Part shown: piece after piece, positions 42,466 through 52,140 of the stretch | How the letters are laid out: each line of letters starts with the position of its first letter | How positions within the stretch are numbered: position 1 is the first letter of the stretch | NCBI GenBank assembly: GCA_036389315.1 | Contig: DASVQF010000008.1 | Coordinates: 1-64,000, forward strand | DNA length: 64,000 nucleotides | Reading direction: 5' to 3' | DNA from: DASQYE01 sp036389315 | GTDB lineage: Bacteria; Acidobacteriota; Blastocatellia; Pyrinomonadales; Pyrinomonadaceae | Translations under genes and position numbers: made by a program | Notes under the pieces: model-generated | Database searches by the model: none | Told to the model about the DNA's origin: nothing | What the model saw: only the letters and a program-made list of their open reading frames with translations

Positions 42466-42840
42466 TTGTCCAGACAGAATCATCTGCGCGCTTCTGACGA
42501 GTTTCGCCGCGTGTACGCCACGGGGAGGCGTTATGATGGCCGCTTGATGACTGCTTTCGTACATCCCAACGATTTACAGCATCATAGATTAGGCGTCACG
42601 GCATCGCGTAAAGCGACGGGTAACGCGGTGGAACGTAATCGCGCGAAGCGTTTGCTGCGCGAGGCTTTTCGTTTGAGCAAGGCCGAGCTGGACGGCCTGA
42701 AGCTGAAGTATGATTGGGTGCTCAATGCCAGGCGTTCCCTGCTCAGCGTCAAGCTGGACGCGCCTCTGGAAGAGTTTCAGAGGATCGTTCAGCGCGCGGC
42801 CAGCGACGAGAGCAGGAGTCAGTCTGAAGGCGAGCGGTAG
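42466..42840 (+). CDS. rnpA: ribonuclease P protein component
   Basis: The 124-aa protein subunit of RNase P helps the RNA subunit bind pre-tRNA. It has the RNR motif in NAVERNRAKRLLREAFR (about 52-68) and FRRVYATGRRYDGRLM at the N-terminus. The start is TTG 42466, 18 bp after rpmH. The C-terminal 15 residues are polar and disordered. Confidence 0.93.
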   Translation: MSRQNHLRASDEFRRVYATGRRYDGRLMTAFVHPNDLQHHRLGVTASRKATGNAVERNRAKRLLREAFRLSKAELDGLKLKYDWVLNARRSLLSVKLDAPLEEFQRIVQRAASDESRSQSEGER

Positions 42841-42846
42841 AAGGCA

Positions 42847-43056
42847 GTGAGGATTATTTTAGTCGCGCTATTGAAGCTCTACAAAGCGGCCCTTTCGCCA
42901 CTGCTTCCGCCCTCGTGCCGCTTCGTTCCAACCTGCTCGGAATACGCGCGCGAGGCCATTGAGCGGCATGGGGCCATACGCGGCACCTGGATGGGCGCGC
43001 GCAGGCTTCTGCGCTGCCACCCGTTTCATCCGGGCGGATATGATCCTGTTAAGTGA
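42847..43056 (+). CDS. yidD: YidD, membrane protein insertion efficiency factor
   Basis: This 69-aa protein has a GTG start 6 bp after rnpA. It has the family pattern LYKAALSPLLPPSCRFVPTC, SEYAREAIERHG and LRCHPFHPGGYDPV. It has an amphipathic membrane-facing helix and works with YidC, encoded next. Confidence 0.93.
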   Translation: MRIILVALLKLYKAALSPLLPPSCRFVPTCSEYAREAIERHGAIRGTWMGARRLLRCHPFHPGGYDPVK

Positions 43057-43129
43057 AGAGCAAAGTCGCTATCCGCTGTACCCGGAAATTTTTTTAGATT
43101 CTCATTTGAAAGCTGACAGTTAAAAGCAC

Positions 43130-45010
43130 ATGCAACAAAGGCGTTTCGTTCTCGCTCTTCTACTCTCTGCGGTGATACTTTTCGGGTGGGGCTACCTTCA
43201 GCGCCGTTTCTTCCCCGCGCCGCCTGCGCAGCAGAACAACGCCAATACTTCTTCGCCTCAACAGCCGGCTGCTACGCCTTCGACGCCCGGCGCGGATAGC
43301 ACACAGAATCAACAGCCGCAGCAAGCAGCAGCACAGCCTGCTGCCACGCAGGACGCGACGCCGCAACGATCTATTTCAGTCAAGACGCCGCTTTACGAGG
43401 TCAAGCTGGATAACAGGGGCGCGGTCGCAACCAGTTGGATTCTGAAATCTCTTCCCTCTAATAGTGATAATCCTGGGCGAGCATTGTTCTCTGTCGCAGG
43501 CGACAAGGATAACCCGCAGCCTCTGGAGCTGATCCCGCAAGAGGGTGTGAAGAGAGGGCGCGAGCCGTTTCAGATAGTGGTCGGAGACCAGAACCTGGAC
43601 GCGCTGCTCGCTTCGAGAAATTACCAGGTCAAGGGAGCTGAAGGCGATGGCTCGGAGCTGAATCTTGAGCTGGGCCCAGGCAAGCCGCAGCAGACTTTGG
43701 AGTTTGTCCTGCAAGATGCTGCCACAGGGATCAACCTGACCAAGCGCATCACCTTCTACACCGACCGCTACATGGCGGATATTGAAGTAACCTTAGCGCG
43801 CAACGGCCAGCCCGTCCCTGAAGTTAAAATCCTGATTGGCCCAAGCATCGGCGATCAGGGTGTGAAGCATTACAGTTTCTACTCCGTCGCACCCGAAGCG
43901 ATTGCCGTCATCGGTGACAAGGATGAGCGACATCACGCCGAGCAGATCAATCATCAGAACGGTGATCGCCTTGTGATGAACGGCCCCGTTGATTGGGCCG
44001 GCGTCGGCGACACTTACTTCGCGATGATCGCAGTGCCGTCGAGAAAGAGCGAAGGACTGGAGTTTCACACTACACAATATGATTATCAGGCGAACGGAAA
44101 ACCGGAGTCCAGGTACTTGATCTCGGCCCTCGTACCCATACCGGCCGACGGCTCACCGACGAGAGTTTATACTGGGCCCAAAGACCACTATCTGCTTACT
44201 TCGGCGAGCCAGGAGATCAGCCAGAGGCTCAACCCTCAACGCCAAGTAGACCTTGAAAGGTCAATAGATTATGGCTTTCTGGGCAGCATCTCGCGCCCGC
44301 TGGCGGTTCCCATCCTCTGGTCTATAAAGAAGCTCTACCAACTGACCGGCAGCTACGGCATCGCCATCATTATCTTCACGATAATTATTTATTCCCTCTT
44401 CTTCCCGCTCAAGTGGCGTTCGTCCAAATCTATGAAGAAGGCGCAGAAGCTTGCGCCGCGCATGAAAGAGCTGCAAGAGAAGATCAAGGGGATGAAGCAG
44501 GACGATCCTCGTCTTAAAGATTTACAGATGGAGCAACTGCGTTTGATGAAGGAGGGCAATCCTCTCGGCGGCTGCTTACCTCTCCTGATACAGATGCCCT
44601 TTCTTTTCGCGCTCTATCGTGCGATCACCATCTCTATTGATTTCCGTCAAGCGCACTTTCTCTGGATACCCGATCTGTCAGCGCCCGAGCCCTACATGAT
44701 ACACATGCTGCCGATCCTGTTCGCCACGTCCATGATCGTGCTGCAACTGATTACGCCAGCGCCCTCGGCCGACCCTCTTCAGCGCAAGATGATGGCCATC
44801 GGCATGCCTCTCTTCATGTTGTATATTATGTGGAGTGCGCCTTCTGGATTGTTGGTCTACTGGATAGTCGGAAACATCGTCGGCTTCAGTCAGCAGGTGC
44901 TCATTAATCGCCTGACGAAATCTGAAGATGATGAAGAACCGCCCGAGGAGAAGCGCGCCGCTTCGCGTTCGACTAAGAAGCTGAGCACGGCGCGCGTCTC
45001 ACAGGCTTGA
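43130..45010 (+). CDS. yidC: membrane protein insertase YidC
   Basis: The 626-aa product has the long form typical of Gram-negative bacteria. TM1 is at residues 5-22, then a Gln/Ala/Pro-rich linker (30-75), a periplasmic beta-sandwich domain (80-355) and the 60KD_IMP core from about 395, with LTGSYGIAIIIFTIIIYSLF, the hydrophilic groove Arg in FPLKWRSSKSMKK, then GGCLPLLIQMPFLFALY and later segments. The basic tail (KRAASRSTKKL) suits ribosome contact. Confidence 0.95.
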   Translation: MQQRRFVLALLLSAVILFGWGYLQRRFFPAPPAQQNNANTSSPQQPAATPSTPGADSTQNQQPQQAAAQPAATQDATPQRSISVKTPLYEVKLDNRGAVATSWILKSLPSNSDNPGRALFSVAGDKDNPQPLELIPQEGVKRGREPFQIVVGDQNLDALLASRNYQVKGAEGDGSELNLELGPGKPQQTLEFVLQDAATGINLTKRITFYTDRYMADIEVTLARNGQPVPEVKILIGPSIGDQGVKHYSFYSVAPEAIAVIGDKDERHHAEQINHQNGDRLVMNGPVDWAGVGDTYFAMIAVPSRKSEGLEFHTTQYDYQANGKPESRYLISALVPIPADGSPTRVYTGPKDHYLLTSASQEISQRLNPQRQVDLERSIDYGFLGSISRPLAVPILWSIKKLYQLTGSYGIAIIIFTIIIYSLFFPLKWRSSKSMKKAQKLAPRMKELQEKIKGMKQDDPRLKDLQMEQLRLMKEGNPLGGCLPLLIQMPFLFALYRAITISIDFRQAHFLWIPDLSAPEPYMIHMLPILFATSMIVLQLITPAPSADPLQRKMMAIGMPLFMLYIMWSAPSGLLVYWIVGNIVGFSQQVLINRLTKSEDDEEPPEEKRAASRSTKKLSTARVSQA

Positions 45011-45060
45011 CGGCGCACGCCTTTAAGTGAGATGAAACTCTACACAGTTACTCTACGAAG

Positions 45061-45522
45061 ATGAGTGAAGCATGCGTACAGGCACAGGATTTTTTGAACG
45101 CCATTTTTGACGGCGTCGGATTCAAGCTGCGTGCAACCGTGGGTGAATCTACTGAAGGGTGTCTGCTGGCGATAGAGGGCGCTGATTCGACCTTGCTGCT
45201 CAACGAAGGCGGTGAGCTTTTGGAAGCGTTTCAGCAGCTTGTCAACCAAGCTTTCGGTCGTGCTCTGCCGAGGGGCGAGCGCATTGTTTGTGACGTAGAA
45301 AACTTTCGCGCTACGCGCGAGGCTGAGTTGCGCGCGATGGCCAGGCATGCTGCGCAGCGTGTACGCTCGACCGGCGTCGCTTTCACTTTTGGGCCCATGA
45401 ATTCAAACGAACGCCGCGTCATTCATCTTACCCTCGCACACGAAGATGACCTGCACACGGAATCGGTCGGCGAAGGCGACGCGCGCCGCCTCAAGGTCAG
45501 TCTCAAATCTTCCCCCAAGTAA
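45061..45522 (+). CDS. jag: Jag/KhpB-like RNA-binding protein with R3H domain
   Basis: The 153-aa protein has a short KH-like half (residues 1-80) and an R3H domain at about 85-150, with RATREAELRAMARHAAQRVRSTG and NERRVIHLTLA. The usual N-terminal Jag_N domain is absent. Its position between yidC and mnmE is canonical for jag. Confidence 0.85.
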   Translation: MSEACVQAQDFLNAIFDGVGFKLRATVGESTEGCLLAIEGADSTLLLNEGGELLEAFQQLVNQAFGRALPRGERIVCDVENFRATREAELRAMARHAAQRVRSTGVAFTFGPMNSNERRVIHLTLAHEDDLHTESVGEGDARRLKVSLKSSPK

Positions 45523-45593
45523 ATAAACTCTCTAAGGGAGATTGCGCGCCACAGAGATCATTGCTCGCGCTTTCTCTCTCTTCTTTTCCGCAA

Positions 45594-46961
45594 GTGTCCA
45601 GAGCAGACACCATCGTCGCTTTATCAACACCGCCAGGCCGTAGCGGCATAGGCGTCATACGCTTGAGCGGCACGCGCTCTCTTGAGATAGTACGCGCGCT
45701 GATCGGCGACGCTCATTTCAATCCTGAGCCGGGCCGCGTGGCCTTAAAGAAGCTTCGCGACACCGCGACCGGAGAAGTCTTAGACCGCGCTCTCGTCACC
45801 TTCTTCAAATCACCCCACTCGTTCACGGGTGAAGATGTCTGTGAGCTAAGCTGTCATGGCTCGCCTGTTCTGCTCAGACATTTAATAGACAACATTCTGG
45901 CCCTCGATGCGCGCTTGGCCGAGGCGGGAGAATTTACTTTGCGTGCGCTCTCGAACGGACGTTTAAATTTGAGCCAGGCCGAAGCCATTCGAGACCTGAT
46001 TAATGCCCGGACGAACGCCGCCGCACGCCAGGCTGCACGACAACTCGGCGGCGAGCTGTCGGCCCGTCTTCAGCCCATCAAAGAGGCTCTGCTCGACATC
46101 ATAGTTCCCCTGGAATCTTCCCTGGAATTTGTCGAAGATGATCTGCCGGACGTGGCCTTCGCTACGCTCAAAGTAAAACTCGCGGCCTTGATCGGTGAAC
46201 TCGAAACGCTCTCCAACACTTTCCGCTCCGGACGCCTTTTGCGCGAGGGCCTGAAGGTTACTCTGGCGGGACGGCCGAATGTGGGTAAGTCTAGTGTTTT
46301 CAATAGTTTACTTGCCGCCGATAGAGCCATCGTCACAGATGTTCCAGGGACTACTCGTGATAGTTTAAGTGAAGTGATAAGCTTGCAAGGAGTTCCGGTT
46401 CTGCTGACCGATACGGCTGGCGTGCGCGCTTCTGCGGACAAGGTTGAGAGTCTTGGTATAGAGCGCGCAAGGCGTGCGATGGCGGACGCAGACCTGATCG
46501 TGGTCATTGTAGACGGCTCAGAGCCTTTGACCAGCGAAGACGAGGAAGTCTTTGCAGATGTCGCAGCGAGCCCACACATTATTGCTCTCAACAAGAGTGA
46601 CCTGGACTCTTTCGCACACAATGGTTTCAAGGTAAACGGCGAGGGCTCGCCTGTCGTTCATATTTCCGCCAAGACGGGTGCAGGACTTGAGGCTCTCAGG
46701 GCTGCTATACTGGAACCGTTCGCATCTTCTGAAATGCAGAGCGACGGACTGCTTATTACTGATGCGCGCCATTTCGACCTGCTGCGCCGCTCCCAGCAAG
46801 CGCTTGAGTCATCCGTCACGCTGCTCGATGAGCGTGCCAGCGAAGAGCTTGTCCTCGTCGGTCTGTATAATGCTTTACGCTTTCTCGGCGAGATCACGGG
46901 CGAAACGACTCCCGAGGACATCTTGTCGCAAATCTTCGCGACCTTCTGTATAGGGAAATAG
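45594..46961 (+). CDS. mnmE: tRNA-5-carboxymethylaminomethyl-uridine GTPase MnmE
   Basis: This GTPase acts with MnmG in modifying the wobble uridine of tRNA. GTG 45594 gives the family N-terminus SRADTIVALSTPPGRSGIGV; a TTG at 45561 is an alternative. It has the N-terminal folate-binding domain, GRPNVGKSS (about 226-234), the DTAGVRAS switch, NKSD, and the C-terminal CIGK Cys motif. It is immediately followed by mnmG. Confidence 0.95.
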   Translation: MSRADTIVALSTPPGRSGIGVIRLSGTRSLEIVRALIGDAHFNPEPGRVALKKLRDTATGEVLDRALVTFFKSPHSFTGEDVCELSCHGSPVLLRHLIDNILALDARLAEAGEFTLRALSNGRLNLSQAEAIRDLINARTNAAARQAARQLGGELSARLQPIKEALLDIIVPLESSLEFVEDDLPDVAFATLKVKLAALIGELETLSNTFRSGRLLREGLKVTLAGRPNVGKSSVFNSLLAADRAIVTDVPGTTRDSLSEVISLQGVPVLLTDTAGVRASADKVESLGIERARRAMADADLIVVIVDGSEPLTSEDEEVFADVAASPHIIALNKSDLDSFAHNGFKVNGEGSPVVHISAKTGAGLEALRAAILEPFASSEMQSDGLLITDARHFDLLRRSQQALESSVTLLDERASEELVLVGLYNALRFLGEITGETTPEDILSQIFATFCIGK

Positions 46962-46967
46962 CCGGCC

Positions 46968-48845
46968 ATGAGTTTTGATGAAGTTTTTGATGTGTTGGTG
47001 ATCGGCGCGGGCCACGCCGGGTGCGAGGCTGCTTCGGCAGCGGCAAGGCTCGGCGCGCAGACGGCCCTTGTGACACTCAATCTGGACTTGATCGGCCAGA
47101 TGTCTTGCAACCCGGCCATCGGCGGCATCGCTAAAGGCCATCTTGTACGTGAGATAGATGCTTTGGGCGGAATCATGGGGCGCGTTATTGATCGTACTGG
47201 CATACAATTTCGCCTCCTCAACCGCTCGCGGGGCCCCGCCGTTCAATCCCCACGTGCCCAGGCAGACCGCTCCCTCTATCGCAAAGAGATGCGGCGCACG
47301 CTTGAGGCAACACCAAACCTGCATCTGCGTCAAGGCTTAGTTGTTGATTTAATTATAGATAACGGCCGGATCGAGGGGGTAGAGCTACAGGATACGCGCC
47401 GCTTTCGCGCTCGCTCTGTAGTCGTCGCGACCGGAACCTTCCTCAACGGACTGATACACACAGGCCGCCGAACGCATACGGCCGGGCGTGCAGGTGAGCC
47501 CGCCTCCATAGAGCTGGCTGAAAGCCTCAAGCATTTAGGGTTTCCCGTGGGACGTTTGAAGACCGGCACGCCTCCGCGTCTAGACGGGCGCACTATTGAC
47601 TGGGATGCGTTCGAGCCGCAACCCGCGGACGAACGGCCAGTCCCCTTCTCATTTGCGACCGACCAGATAGACCAGCCGCAGATCACTTGCTACATAGGCT
47701 ATACGACGGACAACGTACACGAAGCGATTCGCTCGAATCTGCACGAATCCCCGCTTTATTCGGGTAAAATCAAGGGAATCGGGCCGCGCTATTGCCCCTC
47801 GATTGAAGATAAGGTAGTCAAATTTGCGGATAAGAACCGCCACCAGCTCTTTCTTGAGCCCGAAGGGCACGACACGAACGAAGTTTACCTGAACGGCTTC
47901 TCCACCTCCCTGCCCGCAGAGCTTCAGCAGGAGTTGGTCAGAATGATTCCGGGGCTCGATCAGGCGCGCATTATTCGGCCCGGTTATGCCATCGAATACG
48001 ATTTTATCGATCCACGTGAGCTGACGCCATATCTTGAGACCGTTCGTATCAAAGGGCTTTTTAATGCCGGGCAGATTAATGGGACGACCGGTTATGAGGA
48101 GGCCGCCTGCCAGGGCTTGATCGCCGGAATCAATGCCGCGCTCAGCGTTCAGGGGCGCGGGGGTTTCCGCCTCAAGCGCGAGGAATCTTACATAGGCGTG
48201 CTGATCGACGATCTTATCACGCAGGGCGTTGACGAGCCTTACCGTATTTTTACTTCGCGGGCGGAGTTTCGCCTGGCCCTTCGCTACGATAACGCAGATG
48301 CCCGTTTGGCCCCTTACGGGAAAGAGATTGGCCTGGTTGGTGACTCGGATTGGGAGCGATTTAATCAGAGGCAAGACCGCTTGGCACGTCTGCACGCTGC
48401 GCTGAATGGAACTCGTCTAAAGCGCTCGGATGTAGCCTATTCTTCTCTTTCCAGGACTTTAGGCTCTGATCTGGGCGATTCGATCACTCTGGCCCAGCTC
48501 GCACAGCGACAGAACGTCAACCCGGCCTTGATTCAGCAGTTATTGCCCGCAGACCTGCGTACGCTCATCAGCCTGCGTGACCTGGAATCTGCCCTCGCCG
48601 ATTCCCTTTATCGGGGCTACATTGAGGCCCAACGAGCCACTTTTGATCGCTTGAACCAGCACGACGGGCTCGTCATCCCATCCGGCTTCAAATTCCATAC
48701 TGTAGGCGGCCTCTCGCACGAGATGATCGAGAGGCTTGAGCGCGCGCGCCCCCAGACCTTCGGGCAGGCGCGACGTATCCCCGGATTAACCCCTGCCTCC
48801 ATTTCGACCCTGCTCGTCCATCTCGATATGCAGCGGGTTGCCTGA
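46968..48845 (+). CDS. mnmG: tRNA uridine 5-carboxymethylaminomethyl modification enzyme MnmG
   Basis: The 625-aa FAD enzyme is partner of MnmE. FAD motif VLVIGAGHAGCEAASAAARLG lies at 9-29, split by the family-specific GHAGCEA. It has CNPAIGGIAKGHLVREIDALGG just after, and catalytic-Cys regions such as GTPPRLDGRTIDW and EEAACQGLIAGINAAL. rsmG, often next in this operon, is absent. Confidence 0.96.
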   Translation: MSFDEVFDVLVIGAGHAGCEAASAAARLGAQTALVTLNLDLIGQMSCNPAIGGIAKGHLVREIDALGGIMGRVIDRTGIQFRLLNRSRGPAVQSPRAQADRSLYRKEMRRTLEATPNLHLRQGLVVDLIIDNGRIEGVELQDTRRFRARSVVVATGTFLNGLIHTGRRTHTAGRAGEPASIELAESLKHLGFPVGRLKTGTPPRLDGRTIDWDAFEPQPADERPVPFSFATDQIDQPQITCYIGYTTDNVHEAIRSNLHESPLYSGKIKGIGPRYCPSIEDKVVKFADKNRHQLFLEPEGHDTNEVYLNGFSTSLPAELQQELVRMIPGLDQARIIRPGYAIEYDFIDPRELTPYLETVRIKGLFNAGQINGTTGYEEAACQGLIAGINAALSVQGRGGFRLKREESYIGVLIDDLITQGVDEPYRIFTSRAEFRLALRYDNADARLAPYGKEIGLVGDSDWERFNQRQDRLARLHAALNGTRLKRSDVAYSSLSRTLGSDLGDSITLAQLAQRQNVNPALIQQLLPADLRTLISLRDLESALADSLYRGYIEAQRATFDRLNQHDGLVIPSGFKFHTVGGLSHEMIERLERARPQTFGQARRIPGLTPASISTLLVHLDMQRVA

Positions 48846-48858
48846 TTTATTATTCATG

Positions 48859-48942
48859 GTTTCACGTGTCCCCAACTCTCTCGGGGACACGTGAAACATA
48901 ATTTTGAAGATTCAAATTTCAAAATTGGTGGCACGTGAAACC
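48859..48942. promoter_or_regulatory. cluster of three parS-like half-sites; two form a terminator hairpin
   Basis: GTTTCACGTGTCCCC (48859-48873) and its exact complement (48883-48897) form a 15-bp hairpin with a 9-nt loop after mnmG. Each arm carries CACGTG with one good parS half (GTTTCACGTG or CACGTGAAAC). A third CACGTGAAAC occurs at 48932-48941. Against the consensus TGTTTCACGTGAAACA they match at about 11-12 of 16 positions. They sit 90-170 bp ahead of parA. Confidence 0.55.
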
Positions 48943-49030
48943 TCTTTTAGACGAAAATTGTGGCGCGTGAGCCTGACTTATGTTAATTTACGCGTAATTT
49001 CGGCAAGAGGATTGGTTAAGGCTCACAATA

Positions 49031-49852
49031 ATGGCTAAAACCATTGCAGTGGCAAACCAAAAGGGGGGCGTCGGTAAAACCACCACAGCAGTGAATCTAG
49101 CTGCTGCTCTTGCCGTCTCTGAAGGGCGGGTGCTTCTGGTAGACGCCGACCCGCAAGCAAACGCGACATCCGGCGTTGGAATTCAACGAGGAAGTTTCCG
49201 CCGCAGCCTCTATCACGCTCTAGTCCTGGACGAACCGCTCCACAACATCATACAACCTTCGGAGCTTCCCCTCCTCAAAGTCTTGCCCGCCGATAAGAAT
49301 CTGACCGGGGCAGAAGTAGAGCTTGTGGATGCTGAAAGGCGCGAATACAAGCTTAGAGAGCTACTAAAGGGGCTGGAGTTCGAATACGACTATATCATCA
49401 TAGATTGCCCTCCATCTCTGGGTCTTTTAACTCTCAACGCTCTGACCGCCGCCGATTCCCTGCTTGTGCCTATTCAGTGTGAATATTACGCGCTTGAAGG
49501 CGTGACGGAATTGTTTGATACCTTAGCCCGTATCAGGCGCGTTCTCAATCCTAGCTTGACGATAGAAGGTCTGCTATTGACCATGTACGACGAGCGGACG
49601 AATCTTTCGGCTGCCGTGGCGTCCGATCTACGAGACTTTTACGGTCAACAGGTATTCGAGACGGTGATCCCGCGCAACGTCCGCCTGGCAGAAGCACCCA
49701 GCTACGGTAAGCCTATTATTTTGTATGACATACGTTCGCGCGGCGCGGAAAGCTACCTTCAATTAGCGAAGGAGGTTATGGCTCATGACAAGAAGAGTAC
49801 TAGGCAGGGGCTTGAGCGCACTGCTGTCGGATACGGCTCCGACGGCCAATGA
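49031..49852 (+). CDS. parA: chromosome partitioning ATPase ParA (Soj)
   Basis: The 273-aa deviant Walker ATPase has KGGVGKTT at 11-18, VDADPQANAT and YIIIDCPPSLG. It moves ParB-bound origins. The last 22 residues extend past the usual family end because the gene overlaps parB by 68 bp. Confidence 0.95.
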   Translation: MAKTIAVANQKGGVGKTTTAVNLAAALAVSEGRVLLVDADPQANATSGVGIQRGSFRRSLYHALVLDEPLHNIIQPSELPLLKVLPADKNLTGAEVELVDAERREYKLRELLKGLEFEYDYIIIDCPPSLGLLTLNALTAADSLLVPIQCEYYALEGVTELFDTLARIRRVLNPSLTIEGLLLTMYDERTNLSAAVASDLRDFYGQQVFETVIPRNVRLAEAPSYGKPIILYDIRSRGAESYLQLAKEVMAHDKKSTRQGLERTAVGYGSDGQ

Positions 49853-50669
49853 AGAACTGCTCGAAATAGATATAGACCTGATAGAGCCAAGTCCTGCGCA
49901 GCCACGCACGCACTTTGATGAAGAGCGTCTGGAAGAACTGGCCCAATCAATTCGCTCCAACGGCATCGTCCAGCCGTTACTAGTGCGCCGTCGCGGAGCG
50001 CGTTACCAGTTGGTCGCGGGTGAAAGAAGATGGCGCGCGGCGCAACGCGCGGGGCTGCAAAGGGTTCCGGCTGTGGTGCGCGATATTCCGGATGATAAGC
50101 TTCTGGAACTGGCTCTAATCGAAAACATACAGCGCCAGGAACTTAATGCCATCGAAGAAGCCTATGCCTACAAGCGGCTCATAGACACACTGGGACTCAC
50201 CCAGGAGACGGTCGCACAACGCGTCGGGCGCGATCGGTCTTTTGTCACTAATTATCTACGTCTATTGCGTTTACCGGAAGACATTCAACGTCTCGTCGAA
50301 GAGGAAAAGCTTTCGATGGGACATGCCCGCGCGTTGCTCGGCGTAGACGACGCAGATATTCAGCGTCGCATTGCGCGAAACATCATGGAGCAGTCTTTAT
50401 CCGTGCGTGAAACTGAGCGGGCGATTAAGCGGATCATCGCCGGTGCAAGCCCCGCTACAGCAACACTGCCGCCAGCAAAACGCGATGATGCAAACATTCG
50501 AGCCGCCGAGAATAAGCTTCGACGCCGCCTTGGAACTCAGGTACGCGTCATGCCCAGCCAGACCGGAGCTGGAGGCAAGATCGAGATAGAGTACTATAAC
50601 GAGAACGACCTTGATCGCATATATCAGCTTTTGATCGCAAGCCAGGAGCCAGCGGCACCTTCCCTCTAA
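49785..50669 (+). CDS. parB: chromosome partitioning protein ParB (Spo0J)
   Basis: This 294-aa CTPase/DNA clamp loads at parS. It opens with RRVLGRGLSALL. The N-terminal CTP-binding box is GERRWRAAQRAGL, with ENIQRQELNAIEEA next. The helix-turn-helix at about 130-165 contains TQETVAQRVGRDRSFVTNYLRLL. The C-terminal dimer domain (DANIRAAENKLRRRLG) is complete. AAGGAGG lies about 9 nt before ATG 49785, supporting this start inside parA. Confidence 0.95.
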   Translation: MTRRVLGRGLSALLSDTAPTANEELLEIDIDLIEPSPAQPRTHFDEERLEELAQSIRSNGIVQPLLVRRRGARYQLVAGERRWRAAQRAGLQRVPAVVRDIPDDKLLELALIENIQRQELNAIEEAYAYKRLIDTLGLTQETVAQRVGRDRSFVTNYLRLLRLPEDIQRLVEEEKLSMGHARALLGVDDADIQRRIARNIMEQSLSVRETERAIKRIIAGASPATATLPPAKRDDANIRAAENKLRRRLGTQVRVMPSQTGAGGKIEIEYYNENDLDRIYQLLIASQEPAAPSL

Positions 50670-50847
50670 TCCATTCCTTCTGAAAGCATGCCATCAAATA
50701 GTATGATGGGCTGCCAGTGAAATTCATGCTTTTCATTGGTCTAGGTATATGACGAGAATTCAATGAACACAAACGCTCGGCCTCAAAGCCGGAAGCGTTT
50801 GTAAAATCGAATCGAGGATAACCACAGATTCGGAAGTACAAAGTACA

Positions 50848-51870
50848 ATGAAGAAAAGACTGACTGAAATGGTCTCCTGTGCTGGTTGAGTGGCGAAGCT
50901 CGCGCCGCGCGATTTAGCCCAGGTTCTGGGCTCACTACCAGCACAACCTAAGAATGAAAACGTACTGGTCGGGTATGACAAGGCTGACGATGCTGGCGTG
51001 TTTCGTCTGAGGGATGACGTTGCGCTAGTGCAAACAGTTGACTTTTTTACTCCCGTAGCAGATGACCCGGAGATTTATGGTCGTGTAGCAGCAAACAATT
51101 CCCTGAATGATATATATGCCATGGGCGGAAAGCCTGTCACTGCGCTGTCCATCGTCTGTTATCCGCAAAAGGAGGACTTGAACGTCCTGCAACAGATACT
51201 CAGTGGCGGTCAACAGGCTATGAACGAGGCTGGCGTAATCGTGCTCGGCGGCCACTCCATTGACGATGCGGAAATAAAGTTTGGCTATGCCGTGACTGGT
51301 ATAATCAATCCTAATAAGGTAGTAACGAACGCACATGCGCGGCCGGGAGACGTACTGATTTTGACTAAGCCCATAGGCACGGGTGCCATCAGCACAGCTA
51401 TCAAGCGCGGGGTAGCACGAGCCGAAGCCGTTGATGCGGCGATGAAGACGATGACCACCTCGGCTGCTTCGGCTGCCGAAGCGATGCAGGCCCTAGAGGC
51501 ACATGCTTGCACGGATGTAACAGGCTTCGGCTTGCTCGGACATGCTTACGAGATGGCCCGTGCAAGCGACGTGTGTCTGGTAATCGAAGCGTCGCGGGTT
51601 CCATTACTACCTGACGTATTGGAGTTGATTGCGCAGGGGATGCTCACGCGCGGCGATAAAAATAATAGGGCATACGTGGGTGAGACGATTGAAATCGCAG
51701 AGAATGTCTCGCGCGAGATGCAAAGTGCGCTTTTCGACCCGCAGACGGCAGGCGGCCTTTTGATTAGCGTTGATCGCTCTAAATCAGAAGCTTTAGTCAA
51801 TAAAATTGATGGAGCGGTAATCATCGGCGAGGTTCGGCAGAGACAAGGCCGTTTGATTGAAGTCGTATAA
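50848..51870 (+). CDS. selD: selenide, water dikinase with predicted in-frame UGA selenocysteine
   Basis: SelD makes selenophosphate for Sec-tRNA and selenouridine. Standard reading begins at GTG 50890, but the frame is open upstream through one TGA (50887-50889) to ATG 50848. The read-through N-terminus is MKKRLTEMVSCAGUVAKLAP, matching the family pattern AG(C/U)xxKxxP, with Sec14 at the catalytic position of E. coli Cys17 and the essential Lys three residues later. The remainder is a normal SelD (FFTPVADDPEIYGRVAANNSLNDIYAMGG in two blocks, GGHSIDDAEIKFGYAVTG, TDVTGFGLLGH). Length is 340 residues. GGAAG lies 11 nt before the ATG. Confidence 0.9.
50887..50932 (+). promoter_or_regulatory. candidate bacterial SECIS element in selD
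   Basis: Downstream of the UGA, AGCCCAG (50916-50922) and CTGGGCT (50926-50932) form a perfect 7-bp stem with loop GTT, the first loop base being G, 33 nt after the UGA. A G at the start of the apical loop and this distance fall within bacterial SECIS expectations. A smaller GGCG/CGCC stem precedes it. Confidence 0.65.
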
Positions 51871-52003
51871 CGGGCGCAGTAATCAGATTTTGAGCGACAA
51901 TCCTGCCGAAATATGATAAAAAGAAAGCTGTCTTTATCCTCGCCTGAGCTTTAACTATCTCTAAGCTTCATCTCTGGCTCTCCTTGCGAGGGGGAGAGAC
52001 GAG

Positions 52004-52049
52004 AGCAATTGTCGCCTGTTTGGTTTCGACTGAACGGGCGACAGTTGCT
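52004..52049 (+). terminator. selD-atp intergenic terminator-like hairpin
   Basis: A 17-bp stem with two G-U pairs (52004-52020 and 52033-52049) encloses a 12-nt loop and is followed by TTTAAAG. Elsewhere in 51871-52247 there is only the atp promoter; I see no gene. Confidence 0.65.
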
Positions 52050-52140
52050 TTAAAGAGTAAAGTATTTGAGCGGCATTCATCACGGCACGGTATGCCGCGT
52101 TGATAGCTAACAGCTTCACTCGACCGATTGCCACCGCTCC

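Noticed and set aside
50887..50889. TGA as a simple stop with selD starting at GTG 50890
   Set aside because: That reading removes the catalytic Cys/Sec, while the upstream frame matches the SelD N-terminus residue for residue.
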